DNA from: Brotonthovivens ammoniilytica
Lineage (GTDB): Bacteria > Bacillota > Clostridia > Lachnospirales > Lachnospiraceae
Direction: 5' to 3'
NCBI RefSeq assembly: GCF_025566885.1
Contig: NZ_JAOQJQ010000001.1
Location: 558,001 to 622,000, forward strand
Length of the DNA stretch: 64,000 nt
A program made the translations under genes and the position numbers. Of this stretch, positions 52,800 through 62,256 are shown piece by piece. The first letter of the stretch is position 1; every line of letters begins with the position of its first letter. The notes beneath the pieces were generated by a model. It ran no database searches. It saw only the letters and a program-made list of their open reading frames with translations, and had not been told where the DNA came from.

Positions 52800-54395
52800 C
52801 TATTTTACAATTGTCCAATTTTCTATATTCCACATAATATCACAGGCATGTCCTGAAAACATTCTGTCTGTATCAATTCCCTTCAATCCATTGACAGCCG
52901 CGTAATTTGCATTCATATAAGCAATGGGAATTTCACCGGGATTTTTGGCATAGGCTGTTTCAAAATTCTGATATATCTGCTTTCTTTTTTGGGTATCCTT
53001 TTCATGGCGTCCCGCATTTAAAAGAGTATCAATCCGGGAATTGGAATATCCGGTAATATTGGAGCTTCCCTTTGAAGTAAATTTCCGATACAGCTCGTCC
53101 GGTTCAAAAGGAACGGCAAAGGTTGTTAAAAATCCGTCTGTTTCCGAATCCTGACTTATTTCATCCACAAGAACCACCTGCATATCAATTCCTGCATTTT
53201 TTAGCTGCAAAGATATCATATTGGCAATATCCACCTGTGTGTCCTCAGAAGAAAGAACCTGAATCCGGATGGTAAATTTCTGTCCGTTTCTGACATAAAA
53301 TCCATCATCACTCTTTTTCCATCCCAGCTTTTCCATCTTTTTGGCAAAGGTATCCAGATCATAGGAATAAATATCAGCTTTTTTGTTTCCGCCAAAAGAA
53401 TGATACTGAATGGGACTGAATGCGGCGCTTCCGCTGTTTTTCAAAATATTTTTTACAATGGCTCCCTTATCTGCCGCATAATTTAAAACGGTCATAGAAT
53501 CTGCGTTATTTTCCCAGAAGTCTGATAGATAAGAAAAAGAAATAAAACAGTATTCTGCCGATTGACATTCCAAATGTTCATATAGGGAGGAATCTTTCAA
53601 CTGTTCCGAAGTAACAGGTCCAATACTGGCAAGGTCTGCCTCTTTGTTTTTTAACATTTCTGCCTTTTCCTGATCATTATTGGCCATCCGGTAAATGACA
53701 GTTTCAATTTCAGGAACCTTATCATAATAATATTCATTCCGCTCCAGGCGGATTTCACCGCTGCTATTATCCCAGGATACAAAACGGTATCTTCCGGTGC
53801 CTACAGGAGCCTGATTAAATGCTGTTGTGTTCATATTGTCCCCTTCTAGCAGATGAACCGGGAGAATCCCTATGGTGAAATAATTCAGCATAGATGCATT
53901 ATATTTTTTAAATTTGATTTCCACCGTATATGGCCCGGCAGGCTTCACAGATTCAATATCTGTATAATTACATTCAAGGTCTGAATCCAGGTTTCTATCC
54001 TGGGTCAGCAGATTATAGGTAAACACAACATCATCCGCAGTAAAAAGTTCCCCGTCATGCCACATAATACCTTCTTTTAACTGAAAGGTATAAGTCAGTG
54101 TTTCTTCATCAAACGCATAGCTTTCTGCAAGATCTGCCACAGGACTTCCATCTTTGCTGTGTTTAAGCAGACCTGAAAATATAAGATCAGAAAGACCTTC
54201 ACAAGTGTCTAAAAGGGGATTGATTTCAGTTATTTTATTTCCAGCAAAAATCAGCTCCTTATTTTCCTCTGTCTCCTGATTTGTTTCCGAGCTCAGACTG
54301 CTGACAGAGATTTCCTCTTCTTTATTCTGGCATCCTGTAAATAAAAACAGTATGCATGCGGCAGCCAGCAGTATACATATATGTTTCTTCATCAT
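52800..54395 (-). CDS. Peptide/nickel-type ABC substrate-binding lipoprotein
   Basis: Solute-binding protein of family 5 (531 aa). The lipobox FTGC is at about residues 19-22 after a short signal. The domain signature GLSDLIFSGLLKHSKDG, then LKEGIMWHDGELFTADDVVFT (in two parts), is typical of oligopeptide-binding proteins. No permease or ATPase gene is next to it, so it may serve a transporter encoded elsewhere. GAGG lies 8 bases before the ATG. Confidence 0.88.
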   Translation of the reverse strand: MMKKHICILLAAACILFLFTGCQNKEEEISVSSLSSETNQETEENKELIFAGNKITEINPLLDTCEGLSDLIFSGLLKHSKDGSPVADLAESYAFDEETLTYTFQLKEGIMWHDGELFTADDVVFTYNLLTQDRNLDSDLECNYTDIESVKPAGPYTVEIKFKKYNASMLNYFTIGILPVHLLEGDNMNTTAFNQAPVGTGRYRFVSWDNSSGEIRLERNEYYYDKVPEIETVIYRMANNDQEKAEMLKNKEADLASIGPVTSEQLKDSSLYEHLECQSAEYCFISFSYLSDFWENNADSMTVLNYAADKGAIVKNILKNSGSAAFSPIQYHSFGGNKKADIYSYDLDTFAKKMEKLGWKKSDDGFYVRNGQKFTIRIQVLSSEDTQVDIANMISLQLKNAGIDMQVVLVDEISQDSETDGFLTTFAVPFEPDELYRKFTSKGSSNITGYSNSRIDTLLNAGRHEKDTQKRKQIYQNFETAYAKNPGEIPIAYMNANYAAVNGLKGIDTDRMFSGHACDIMWNIENWTIVK

Positions 54396-54476
54396 TAGAA
54401 AAACCTCGTAAATACTTAAAATTTATCAAACTAAGAAAAGTATACCACAGATAGCTGCAAATCAAAACGTCAGGTA

Positions 54477-54800
54477 TTATTTTTCAAAAAAATTTCGTAT
54501 TTCTGAAAAACAGTTTTTTACATCTTTTAAATCGTAATCCTTTTGAATTTGTGTGACAATTGTTTTTTCCGAAAGATTTTTCCATTGATAGCCGGTCTGA
54601 TGAATGGTGATAAATCCAAGAAAGCAAAGCACTGCGGCAAGCAGGCGTATTTTCCAGAAGGATCTTATAACGGCAGGTTCCTCATTGGAATAATCTGATT
54701 CAAATCTGTCGTGCTTTTTGCGCTCATAGGAAGACGGTGTTTGAAAACTTTCCTTTATCTGTTGAATATATTCTTTTCTGCTGTCATAGTTTGTCTGCAT
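54477..54800 (-). CDS. Small single-helix membrane protein
   Basis: Protein of 107 aa. The first 45 residues are hydrophilic, followed by one membrane helix (about residues 50-66, IRLLAAVLCFLGFITI) and a short charged tail. I do not recognise the family. It lies between the histidine operon terminator and the SBP gene and may be transcribed with the latter. GAAAGGAAT lies upstream of the ATG. Confidence 0.5.
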   Translation of the reverse strand: MQTNYDSRKEYIQQIKESFQTPSSYERKKHDRFESDYSNEEPAVIRSFWKIRLLAAVLCFLGFITIHQTGYQWKNLSEKTIVTQIQKDYDLKDVKNCFSEIRNFFEK

Positions 54801-54815
54801 GATTGATTCCTTTCC

Positions 54816-54857
54816 GAAAAAAAACAGGAGTTTAATACATACGTATGTAAACTCCTG
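54816..54857 (-). terminator. Terminator of the histidine operon
   Basis: On the minus strand CAGGAGTTTA / TAAACTCCTG (10 bp, 13-base loop) is followed by eight T. It lies 27 bases after the hisIE stop codon. Confidence 0.9.
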
Positions 54858-54883
54858 AAGGATTATGTATCAGATTTTTAAAA

Positions 54884-56167
54884 TTATCTTTGAGAAAGCT
54901 CCTCAATAACATCATCCCAGCTTAACCCTTTTTCAACCATCAAAACCATAACATGATAAAGAAAATCTGCAATTTCATATTTAATTTCTTCCGGATCCGG
55001 ATTTTTAGCTGCAATTACAATTTCAGTTGCTTCCTCTCCTACTTTTTTCAGAATTTTATCAATTCCTTTATCAAACAGATAATTTGTATAAGAACCTTCC
55101 TTTGGATTTGTTTTTCTGTCCTTAATAATGTTAAATTCATTTTCAAATACCTTTAATGGATTCTTCTCCAGGTATTCTTCTGCCACCAGGTCCTGAAAGA
55201 AACAGGTGGGATTTCCGGTGTGGCAGGCCGCTCCTACCTGGGAAACTTTTGCCAGTATTGTATCATGATCACAGTCTAACGTTAGAGACTTTACATACTG
55301 AACATGGCCTGAGGTCATCCCCTTTGTCCAGAGTTCCTGTCTGCTTCTGCTCCAGTAAGTCATTTTTCCAATGGACAGTGTAATGTGGAAAGCGTCTTCG
55401 TTCATGTACGCCAGCATAAGAACCTCGTTTGTTTTATAATCCTGAACAATGACGGGAATCAGCCCGTCAGAATTCAGCTGAAATTCAGACCAGTCCATAT
55501 TAGAAGTAAGTCTTCCGGTGGAAATACCTTTTTGGGAGAGAATCTCCTTCAAGCCCATAATATCTGCTCCCGGCTGACTGAAGGAATCGCTGGCAAGCCC
55601 TGTGAGAGTATCATCAGCATTGAAAATTTTTACAATCTCATCTTCGGTTACCTCATTAACGATGGGAGTATAAGGGATTTCAGTAACATTTTCTATCGTT
55701 CCGATCAATTTCTGATTTAAGATAATCAGTTCACTGATATTTTCTTCTATTAGTTCTTTTTGTTTAAATAATATATCCACATTAAACAGAGACATCGCCG
55801 TTTTCTCTTTGCCAAAACGCATGGAGCTTTCTTTTGCCAGCTCTGTGGAAACGGGTTTTAAACTGTTTAAAATAGCCTTTTTACAGCCGGTATAGAGAAT
55901 TTTTTTAATATCTTCCAGCCGGTTAATGTTTCCTCCTGCGTAAACAGGAATTTCTGATACCCGGTTAATTTTTTTCAGGGTATGCAGGTTTTCCTCATGT
56001 TCTTTGTCGTCAGAAGATAAATCGAAAACAAATATTTTATCAACACCGTTATCATTATAGCGGCGTACAGCTGTAAAAAGATCCTCTGCCGGGGTTAAGT
56101 CCGAAAAACCCTTTACAGAAATTCCGTCTTTTAAATAAATAGCTGCTATGATGCTTTTTGTTACCAT
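54884..56167 (-). CDS. hisI: HisIE with degenerate HisF-like N-terminal domain
   Basis: Protein of 427 aa. Residues 1-205 resemble a HisA/HisF barrel: MVTKSIIAAIYLKDGISVKG, VYAGGNINRLEDIKKIL and, later, DDTLTGLASDSF. The HisF catalytic Asp11 position holds Tyr, and the barrel seems shortened, so it is probably inactive. Residues from about 215 form HisI (phosphoribosyl-AMP cyclohydrolase), with WSRSRQELWTKG and zinc-site DCDHD and ACHTGNPTCFF. HisE (phosphoribosyl-ATP pyrophosphatase) follows, with KKVGEEATEIVIAAKN. It is the last gene of the operon. Confidence 0.9.
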   Translation of the reverse strand: MVTKSIIAAIYLKDGISVKGFSDLTPAEDLFTAVRRYNDNGVDKIFVFDLSSDDKEHEENLHTLKKINRVSEIPVYAGGNINRLEDIKKILYTGCKKAILNSLKPVSTELAKESSMRFGKEKTAMSLFNVDILFKQKELIEENISELIILNQKLIGTIENVTEIPYTPIVNEVTEDEIVKIFNADDTLTGLASDSFSQPGADIMGLKEILSQKGISTGRLTSNMDWSEFQLNSDGLIPVIVQDYKTNEVLMLAYMNEDAFHITLSIGKMTYWSRSRQELWTKGMTSGHVQYVKSLTLDCDHDTILAKVSQVGAACHTGNPTCFFQDLVAEEYLEKNPLKVFENEFNIIKDRKTNPKEGSYTNYLFDKGIDKILKKVGEEATEIVIAAKNPDPEEIKYEIADFLYHVMVLMVEKGLSWDDVIEELSQR

Positions 56168-56173
56168 AGTTTC

Positions 56174-56767
56174 TTATAAACTTCCTTTCGTTGATAATAT
56201 ACCTTCGATGCGCGGATCGTATGAAACGGCTTCATCCAGCGCTTTTCCGAAGGCTTTAAAAATTGCCTCTGCAATGTGATGATTGTTTGTACCGGATAAC
56301 ACACGGATGTGGAGATTCATACCGGCGCTGTAAGATACTGCATAGAAAAATTCACGAATCATTTCAGTATCCATATCACCGATTTTATCACTGGTAAATT
56401 CAGCATCAAATCCCAGATATGGTCTGCCCGACAGGTCAATGGCGCATAAAACAAGGGTTTCATCCATGGGAAGCATCATACTGCCATACCGTTTGATTCC
56501 CTGCTTATCTCCCAGTGCTTTAAAAATGGCTGTTCCAAGTACGATCCCGGTATCTTCAATGGTATGATGGCAGTCCACAAACAAATCTCCGCTGACAGAT
56601 GCGGTAAGATCAAAAAAACCATGGCGTGCAAAACCATCTAACATATGATCAAAAAAGCCAACGCCTGTTTTTATATCCGCTTTTCCGCTTCCGTCCAGAT
56701 TAAGATCTATTTTGATATCAGTCTCCTTGGTTGTCCTGCTTATTTCTGCCATACGCGGCTTTTGCAT
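56174..56767 (-). CDS. hisB: Imidazoleglycerol-phosphate dehydratase HisB
   Basis: Histidine biosynthesis step 6 (197 aa, single-function form). The metal-binding HHTIEDTGIVLG at about residues 66-77, GFFDHMLDGFARHG near 37-50, and NNHHIAEAIFKA near 160 are all standard. It lies 6 bases before the hisIE start and 12 bases after hisD. Confidence 0.96.
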   Translation of the reverse strand: MQKPRMAEISRTTKETDIKIDLNLDGSGKADIKTGVGFFDHMLDGFARHGFFDLTASVSGDLFVDCHHTIEDTGIVLGTAIFKALGDKQGIKRYGSMMLPMDETLVLCAIDLSGRPYLGFDAEFTSDKIGDMDTEMIREFFYAVSYSAGMNLHIRVLSGTNNHHIAEAIFKAFGKALDEAVSYDPRIEGILSTKGSL

Positions 56768-56779
56768 ATCATTTTCCTC

Positions 56780-58072
56780 CTAATCCTCAAATCTGACGCG
56801 AATGGAATTGGCATGGGCAGTCAGCTGTTCACATTCTGCAAACTGTATAATATCTTTATAAATTGGTTCCAGCGCCTCTTTGGAATAAGAAATAATACTG
56901 GATTTTTTAATAAAATCGTCAACACTAAGGGGCGAAAAGAATTTTGCAGTTCCATTGGTGGGAAGTACGTGATTTGGTCCGGCAAAATAATCTCCCAGGG
57001 GCTCACTGCTGTATTCTCCGATAAAGATGGCTCCGGCGTGTTTAATGCGGGTCATCACTTCAAAAGCATTGGCAGTGACAATTTCTAGATGCTCAGAGGC
57101 AATTTCGTTGACAGTATCAATGGCAGTATTAAGGTCCGGAGCAATTAAAATATATCCGTAATTATCCAGGGACTTTTTAATAATCTCTTTTCTGGAAAGC
57201 TCATGGGTAAAACGCTGAACTTCTGCTAAGACTTCAGCTGCAAGTTTTTCACTGGTGGTAATCAGGATAGCGGAAGCAAGCTCGTCATGCTCTGCCTGAG
57301 ATAACAGATCTGCGGCAACATAAGACGGATTTGCAGTTTCATCAGCAAGCACCAGAATTTCACTGGGACCTGCAATAGAATCTATACTTACATGTCCGAA
57401 AACAGCCTTTTTCGCAAGGGCTACATAGATGTTGCCGGGGCCCACAATCTTATCTGCCTTTGGGATGCTTTCTGTACCAAAGGCCATAGCCGCAATGGCC
57501 TGGGCGCCGCCGATTTTAAAAATGCGGTCTACCCCCGCCTCTTTTGCCGCTACCAGAGTAGCAGGATTGACATTGCCGTTTTTGTCACATGGTGTCGTCA
57601 TAATTATTTCTTTCACACCGGCAACTTTAGCAGGCATAACATTCATCAGTACAGAGGAAGGATATACTGCTTTGCCTCCGGGAACATAAACCCCTGCCCG
57701 GTCAATGGGGGTTACCTTTTGTCCCACCATAATGCCGTTTTCAGAACTATCAAACCAGCTGTACTGTTTTTGTTTTTCGTGGTAGGTTTTAATATTTACA
57801 AGTGCTTTCCGTATTACTTTTAAAAGTTCGGGCTGAACAAATTTGTAGGCCATTGCCAGCTCTTCTTCGGTTACTTCTACATTTTCTGCCGTAAGATCTG
57901 CACCGTCAAACTTTTTCGTATATTCAAAGACTGCCGCATCTTTTTTTGCCCGGACGTTTTCAATGATTTCGCCAACTTTGCTCTCAAACTCAGTATACTG
58001 GCTGGGACTTCGTTTCAGCAGATCTGTCAGCAGACTATTTATTGTATCCTGTGTTAATTTTAAAGTACGCAT
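56780..58072 (-). CDS. hisD: Histidinol dehydrogenase HisD
   Basis: Last two steps of histidine synthesis, zinc- and NAD-dependent (430 aa). The family signature GPGNIYVALAKKAVFGHVSID is at about 220-240. The catalytic Glu-His pair is in IASEHLEIV near 327, and the zinc-site region FAGPNHVLPT follows. It is 13 bases after hisG. Confidence 0.96.
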   Translation of the reverse strand: MRTLKLTQDTINSLLTDLLKRSPSQYTEFESKVGEIIENVRAKKDAAVFEYTKKFDGADLTAENVEVTEEELAMAYKFVQPELLKVIRKALVNIKTYHEKQKQYSWFDSSENGIMVGQKVTPIDRAGVYVPGGKAVYPSSVLMNVMPAKVAGVKEIIMTTPCDKNGNVNPATLVAAKEAGVDRIFKIGGAQAIAAMAFGTESIPKADKIVGPGNIYVALAKKAVFGHVSIDSIAGPSEILVLADETANPSYVAADLLSQAEHDELASAILITTSEKLAAEVLAEVQRFTHELSRKEIIKKSLDNYGYILIAPDLNTAIDTVNEIASEHLEIVTANAFEVMTRIKHAGAIFIGEYSSEPLGDYFAGPNHVLPTNGTAKFFSPLSVDDFIKKSSIISYSKEALEPIYKDIIQFAECEQLTAHANSIRVRFED

Positions 58073-58085
58073 ATTTGTCTCTCCT

Positions 58086-58730
58086 TTATGCTTCTGTCAG
58101 TACTGTGCGCAGATTGTCAATCAGTTTTGAAATTCTTTCCTGTTCCATTTTCATGCTTACCTGATTGACTACCATCCTTGCAGACAGCGGGCAGACTTCT
58201 TCTAAAACATTCAGCCCGTTTTCCCGCAGAGTGGAACCGGTTTCCACGATATCAACAATTACTTCTGAAAGTCCCACAATGGGAGCCAGTTCAATGGAAC
58301 CATTAAGTTTAATAATCTCAACAGTCTGATGCTTTGTATTATAAAAATAATCCTTTGCAATTTTCGGATATTTTGTAGCTACACGAATGAGTTCATGATG
58401 CTTTAAAAGTTCTTCTGCTGACTGAGGTCCGCAGACACACATTCTACATTTTCCAAAACCAAGATCTAACACTTCATAAATGTTTCTGCCTTCTTCTAGA
58501 ATCGTGTCTTTTCCTACAATTCCAATATCCGCAGCACCGTATTCCACATAAGTAGGCACATCAGGACCTTTGGCAAGGAAAAAACGGAGTTTTAATTCCT
58601 CATTTACAAAAATCAGTTTTCTGGTATCTTTATCTTTCATTTCCTCACAGGTAATGCCGATCTTTTCAAACATTTCCAGGGTTTTACTGGCAAGCCTTCC
58701 TTTTCCAAGTGCGAATGTTAAATATCTCAC
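58086..58730 (-). CDS. hisG: ATP phosphoribosyltransferase, short form, HisG
   Basis: First enzyme of histidine synthesis, catalytic subunit lacking the C-terminal regulatory domain (214 aa). ALGKGRLASKTLEMFEKIGI at the start and EVIVDIVETGSTLRENGL near 160 (PRPP site) are typical. The short form needs HisZ, encoded just upstream. Confidence 0.96.
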   Translation of the reverse strand: MRYLTFALGKGRLASKTLEMFEKIGITCEEMKDKDTRKLIFVNEELKLRFFLAKGPDVPTYVEYGAADIGIVGKDTILEEGRNIYEVLDLGFGKCRMCVCGPQSAEELLKHHELIRVATKYPKIAKDYFYNTKHQTVEIIKLNGSIELAPIVGLSEVIVDIVETGSTLRENGLNVLEEVCPLSARMVVNQVSMKMEQERISKLIDNLRTVLTEA

Positions 58731-58742
58731 AGGGCATACCTC

Positions 58743-59930
58743 CTATAAACAGTAGATGACATCTTTTATGTTAAAATTTTCAGCATATGCTTCAAACATT
58801 TCCCTGGATGTATCTTTTGTAAGCTTCATTAATTCTACATTTTCACCGGATTTTCTGAGTTTTCCGGCAATGGTAATGGCATTGGCCTGATTCTGACAGT
58901 TGTACACAATCCAGATATTCCGGTTTGCCAGAGGAATCTCTATATTCTGTCTGGATAAAGCGGCCATCAGCTGATCTACCACAATCACAAAGCCTGTGGC
59001 AGGCGCATTTTTTCCAAAATAAGTTAAAAGAGTATCATATCTTCCGCCTTTTACAATGGCCTCTCCTGTTCCGAAAGTATATCCGGAGAAAATAATGCCC
59101 GTGTAATATTCAAGACCGGACAGCATTGCCAGCTCATAAGAGACATACTGATCAACCTGATACAGTTTTAATATTTCATCCAGCTGTTCTAACCGTTCCA
59201 GGGCCAGATAGATTTTTTCATAATTCTTAGCCTTTTCCTTTGCCTCTTTGATATGAGAAGTCTGTATCATAAAGGTTTTCAGCATTCCAAACAAATCAAT
59301 TAAGTCGGGATCAAGGGAAACATGTTTTACAAGTTCCTCTACTGCGTAAAAATTTTTGTTGCTGATAAAATCTTTAATTTCTTCTTCCGTTGTCTCATCA
59401 AATCCGGCGGCCTTTAAAAGTCCTTCCAGAAAATCCACATGACCGATACTGATCTGAAAATCAGTCAGTCCCGCATTTTTTAACAAATTGACCGCAAGCG
59501 AAATCATTTCCGCATCTGCATCCACAGAAGGATCCCCGATTAGTTCGGCTCCGGACTGGGTACATTCCTTTAACCGGCCCTGATAGCTGGAATTATTAAT
59601 AAATGTATTTCCTGTATAACAGAAACGGAGGGGGATCTTTTCATCCATAAAATATTTGGAAGCACAGCGGGCAATGGACGGAGTAATATCCGGCCGCAGC
59701 ACCAGCGTATTGCCTTCCCGGTCAAAAAACTTATACAGATCTTTAGAAGGGGTGGAGCCGATTTCCTTCCCAAAAATATCAAAAAATTCAAAAGCAGGGG
59801 TTTGAATGGGATGATATCCGTATGTTCTTAATACAGACATAATACCGTTTTCAAGTGCCAGCTTCCTTTCACATTCTTCGCTGTAAATATCCCGTACTCC
59901 CTCAGGAGTATGCAGTAATTCTCGTTTCAC
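58743..59930 (-). CDS. hisZ: ATP phosphoribosyltransferase regulatory subunit HisZ
   Basis: Histidyl-tRNA synthetase paralogue without aminoacylation (395 aa), giving feedback control to the short HisG. LHTPEGVRDIYSEECERKL, PIQTPAFEFFD and LRPDITPSIARCAS are the class II synthetase-like motifs. The GTG start at 59930 lies 7 bases after GGAGG; a longer reading from 59969 is less likely. It is first in the operon. Confidence 0.93.
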   Translation of the reverse strand: MKRELLHTPEGVRDIYSEECERKLALENGIMSVLRTYGYHPIQTPAFEFFDIFGKEIGSTPSKDLYKFFDREGNTLVLRPDITPSIARCASKYFMDEKIPLRFCYTGNTFINNSSYQGRLKECTQSGAELIGDPSVDADAEMISLAVNLLKNAGLTDFQISIGHVDFLEGLLKAAGFDETTEEEIKDFISNKNFYAVEELVKHVSLDPDLIDLFGMLKTFMIQTSHIKEAKEKAKNYEKIYLALERLEQLDEILKLYQVDQYVSYELAMLSGLEYYTGIIFSGYTFGTGEAIVKGGRYDTLLTYFGKNAPATGFVIVVDQLMAALSRQNIEIPLANRNIWIVYNCQNQANAITIAGKLRKSGENVELMKLTKDTSREMFEAYAENFNIKDVIYCL

Positions 59931-60007
59931 GCAAAATCCTCCATTCTTGTCCTTTGTAACCGGAATCACTTTAGTGTGCTACCATGCTACCAAAATAAAC
60001 TTTGCTT

Positions 60008-60036
60008 ATTATAAAAGATTTTATTTAAAAAGTCAA
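60008..60036 (-). promoter_or_regulatory. Histidine operon promoter
   Basis: On the minus strand TTGACT (60031-60036) and TATAAT (60008-60013) are exactly 17 bases apart, close to consensus. The leader to hisZ is about 70 bases, too short for a T-box riboswitch. Confidence 0.8.
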
Positions 60037-60049
60037 GAGAAAGGACCGT

Positions 60050-60583
60050 TTATTCCCGGGACGCAAGGTCCATCTGCATGGGATCCAGATATGGAACCAG
60101 CAGGGCGCCGTTCCTTTGAAAAAAGTAGGCAGGATCCAGCTCATCATATCGAAAGCTTTTTCTTCCGCCCTTTTGACAGCGGTTCCAGAACCTCATCAGC
60201 TGGCGCAGGCTCAGGTAATAAAACTGGTCCTTTTTTATAAAATACAGGATCAGAAACGCGATTCCCCCCTGCTTTTCAAAGTTTTCCATAAAGATGATCT
60301 GATGCTCATGGATATTCTGGAGAGGAAAGGTCTCTGCCTGGCATTCTTTTGCATCAAAGCAGACAGGAATCCCCTGCACCGCCCCAATATAATCCACAGT
60401 ACTCTTCTGTTCAAAATAAGCAAGAGTAATATGCCGGTGCTGTTTATCAATATTTACCGGTGTAATGGGTGTTGGAATCTTCTGAATCAGAGCGAGATTG
60501 TGCTCTAGATATTTTTCATTCGTCCGGTTAATAAATTCTTCTAAAGTGGAACCTCTAAGGCCCCTGGAATTCCATGTGGGCAT
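60050..60583 (-). CDS. recU: Holliday junction resolvase RecU
   Basis: Structure-specific nuclease of Gram-positive bacteria that resolves recombination intermediates (177 aa). The start TWNSRGLRGSTLEEFINRTN, the catalytic segment YFEQKSTVDYIGAVQGIPVCFDAKE (read in two parts: STVDYIG and FDAKE) and FPLQNIHEHQI are diagnostic. Its start overlaps the stop of the upstream phosphatase gene by one base. Confidence 0.92.
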   Translation of the reverse strand: MPTWNSRGLRGSTLEEFINRTNEKYLEHNLALIQKIPTPITPVNIDKQHRHITLAYFEQKSTVDYIGAVQGIPVCFDAKECQAETFPLQNIHEHQIIFMENFEKQGGIAFLILYFIKKDQFYYLSLRQLMRFWNRCQKGGRKSFRYDELDPAYFFQRNGALLVPYLDPMQMDLASRE

Positions 60584-61227
60584 TATACGATTCCTCTTTT
60601 AGCAAGGGCTTCGCTGATTTCATAGTAAAGAATATTTTCTTTTTCAACAGCAAATTTCCCGTCTTTTAAAGTCAGAAGATTGACACAGCAGTTTGGCTGG
60701 CGGATGCTCCAAAATTCATCCAGGTCCATTTTGCGGATCCTTGTCAGTACCGCCCGGATAAAAGCGCCGTGGCAGACAATTAAAATTGTATTACATTCAT
60801 GTTCCAACGGTTTTATTTCATTTTGAAAAAAGTCTTCTGCACGTTCATATACTGCTTCAAAGGTTTCCGCATCCCCAGAAGCCTGATAGTTACTGGGAAC
60901 CGAAAAGCAATTTCGAATATTGCTGTCTGCGGCTGTAATTTCTTTTATATTTTTTCCTTCGTATACTCCAAAACACATTTCACGGATTCTTAAATCTGTG
61001 ATAATTGGAGCTTTTTGTTTTTCGTTTATAATTTCCGCTGTTTTTACCGCTCTGATATAAGGGCTGGTATAGATTCGGTCAAATAAAATGCCGTCCTTTT
61101 CAAATCCGTCTCTTGTATGTTCTGCCAATTGGATTCCATAGGGAGTCAGTTCAATGTCAGAGGAACCTTGAATCAGTCCCTGGCTGTTCCAATAGGTTTC
61201 TCCGTGGCGCATAATATAAATATTCAT
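60583..61227 (-). CDS. Histidine phosphatase (phosphoglycerate mutase-like)
   Basis: Protein of 214 aa with the phosphohistidine motif IMRHGETYWNSQGLIQG at about residues 5-21. A second active-site His is in LIVCHGAFIRAVLTR. Small members of this family dephosphorylate many substrates (sugar phosphates, alpha-ribazole phosphate), so the exact substrate is not set by sequence. It is coupled to recU. Confidence 0.88.
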   Translation of the reverse strand: MNIYIMRHGETYWNSQGLIQGSSDIELTPYGIQLAEHTRDGFEKDGILFDRIYTSPYIRAVKTAEIINEKQKAPIITDLRIREMCFGVYEGKNIKEITAADSNIRNCFSVPSNYQASGDAETFEAVYERAEDFFQNEIKPLEHECNTILIVCHGAFIRAVLTRIRKMDLDEFWSIRQPNCCVNLLTLKDGKFAVEKENILYYEISEALAKRGIV

Positions 61228-61231
61228 CTCA

Positions 61232-62251
61232 TTATCCTCTTTTATCTGTCATTGTATCAAAAGCTTTCCGAAAATTCTCAGGGGGCGGCGCAGTCCATTC
61301 CCGGCCGTCGGGCATAATCATTTTCCAGGCGTGAAGCAGCTGGCCGGATATGCCTGTTCTGCTTTTTAAAAACTGGTTTATATTTCGATCTCCGTATTTA
61401 TAATCCCCAAGAACAGGGTGTCCGATAGAGGCTAAATGCGCCCGGATCTGATGAGACCGTCCGGTAATTAAATGCACCTGCAAAAGCGTTGCTTCTTCTG
61501 CTGTTTTCAATGGTATATAGCTAGTCTCAATAAAATCCGCTCCCTCAAATGGCTTTGTATGTATTTCTACTTTATTAGACCCGGGATCTTTTTTCAGATA
61601 ACCTTTTAAATGCCGGTTCTTTGTAACTTTTCCTTTTACAATGCACAGATAATATTTTTTCAGTGTCCGGTCCTTTAAAAGCTCTGCCATCTGCTGCAGC
61701 CCCCGGATAGATTTCCCGGCAGTTAAAAGTCCGGAGGTGTTGCGGTCCAGCCGGTTGCAGATCGAAGGGCGGAAAGTCAAAAGATCTTCCTTTGTGAGCT
61801 GTCCGCTTTCTAACAGATAGTCCAAAACAAAATCATTCGCGGAATCATCCTGTGGCGCTGCTTTTTGGGACAGCAGACCGGCAGGCTTATTCAGAATCAG
61901 AATATCATGATCTTCATATACAATCTGAGGAATCAATCTGCCGGGGACTTTCTTTACAGGCGACCGTTTTTTACAGCCGGTCTCTTCTGCCGGTTTTACT
62001 TCTTTTTTAAATGCTGTCTCCTTTGCCGGCTTTAATGAAAATTTATCAAAAGTATCATCCGATAAGTACAGCTTTATCCGGTCACGGCCGGCCAGACATT
62101 CCTGGCCGGTGGCTTTTTTATCATTTAGTACAATATTTTTTTTCCGAAGCATTTTATAGATAAAACTTTTTGGTGCCTGGTTTAACAGTTTTGCCAGATA
62201 CCGGTCCAGGCGCTGGCCTGCCTCAAAGGGTTTGATTTCAAATTCTTTCAT
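61232..62251 (-). CDS. RluA-family pseudouridine synthase
   Basis: Large-subunit rRNA pseudouridine synthase of the RluC/RluD type (339 aa). An N-terminal S4 domain (GQRLDRYLAKLL) and a Lys-rich linker (about 75-105) precede the catalytic ICNRLDRNTSGLLTAGKS at about 163-180. LITGRSHQIRAHLASIGHP is near 265. This is the second such enzyme in the window; the two differ in length and linker. Confidence 0.9.
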   Translation of the reverse strand: MKEFEIKPFEAGQRLDRYLAKLLNQAPKSFIYKMLRKKNIVLNDKKATGQECLAGRDRIKLYLSDDTFDKFSLKPAKETAFKKEVKPAEETGCKKRSPVKKVPGRLIPQIVYEDHDILILNKPAGLLSQKAAPQDDSANDFVLDYLLESGQLTKEDLLTFRPSICNRLDRNTSGLLTAGKSIRGLQQMAELLKDRTLKKYYLCIVKGKVTKNRHLKGYLKKDPGSNKVEIHTKPFEGADFIETSYIPLKTAEEATLLQVHLITGRSHQIRAHLASIGHPVLGDYKYGDRNINQFLKSRTGISGQLLHAWKMIMPDGREWTAPPPENFRKAFDTMTDKRG

Positions 62252-62256
62252 AAGAG

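Noticed and set aside
59931..60007. T-box riboswitch before hisZ
   Set aside because: The leader after the promoter is only about 70 bases, with no specifier stem, T-box sequence or terminator.
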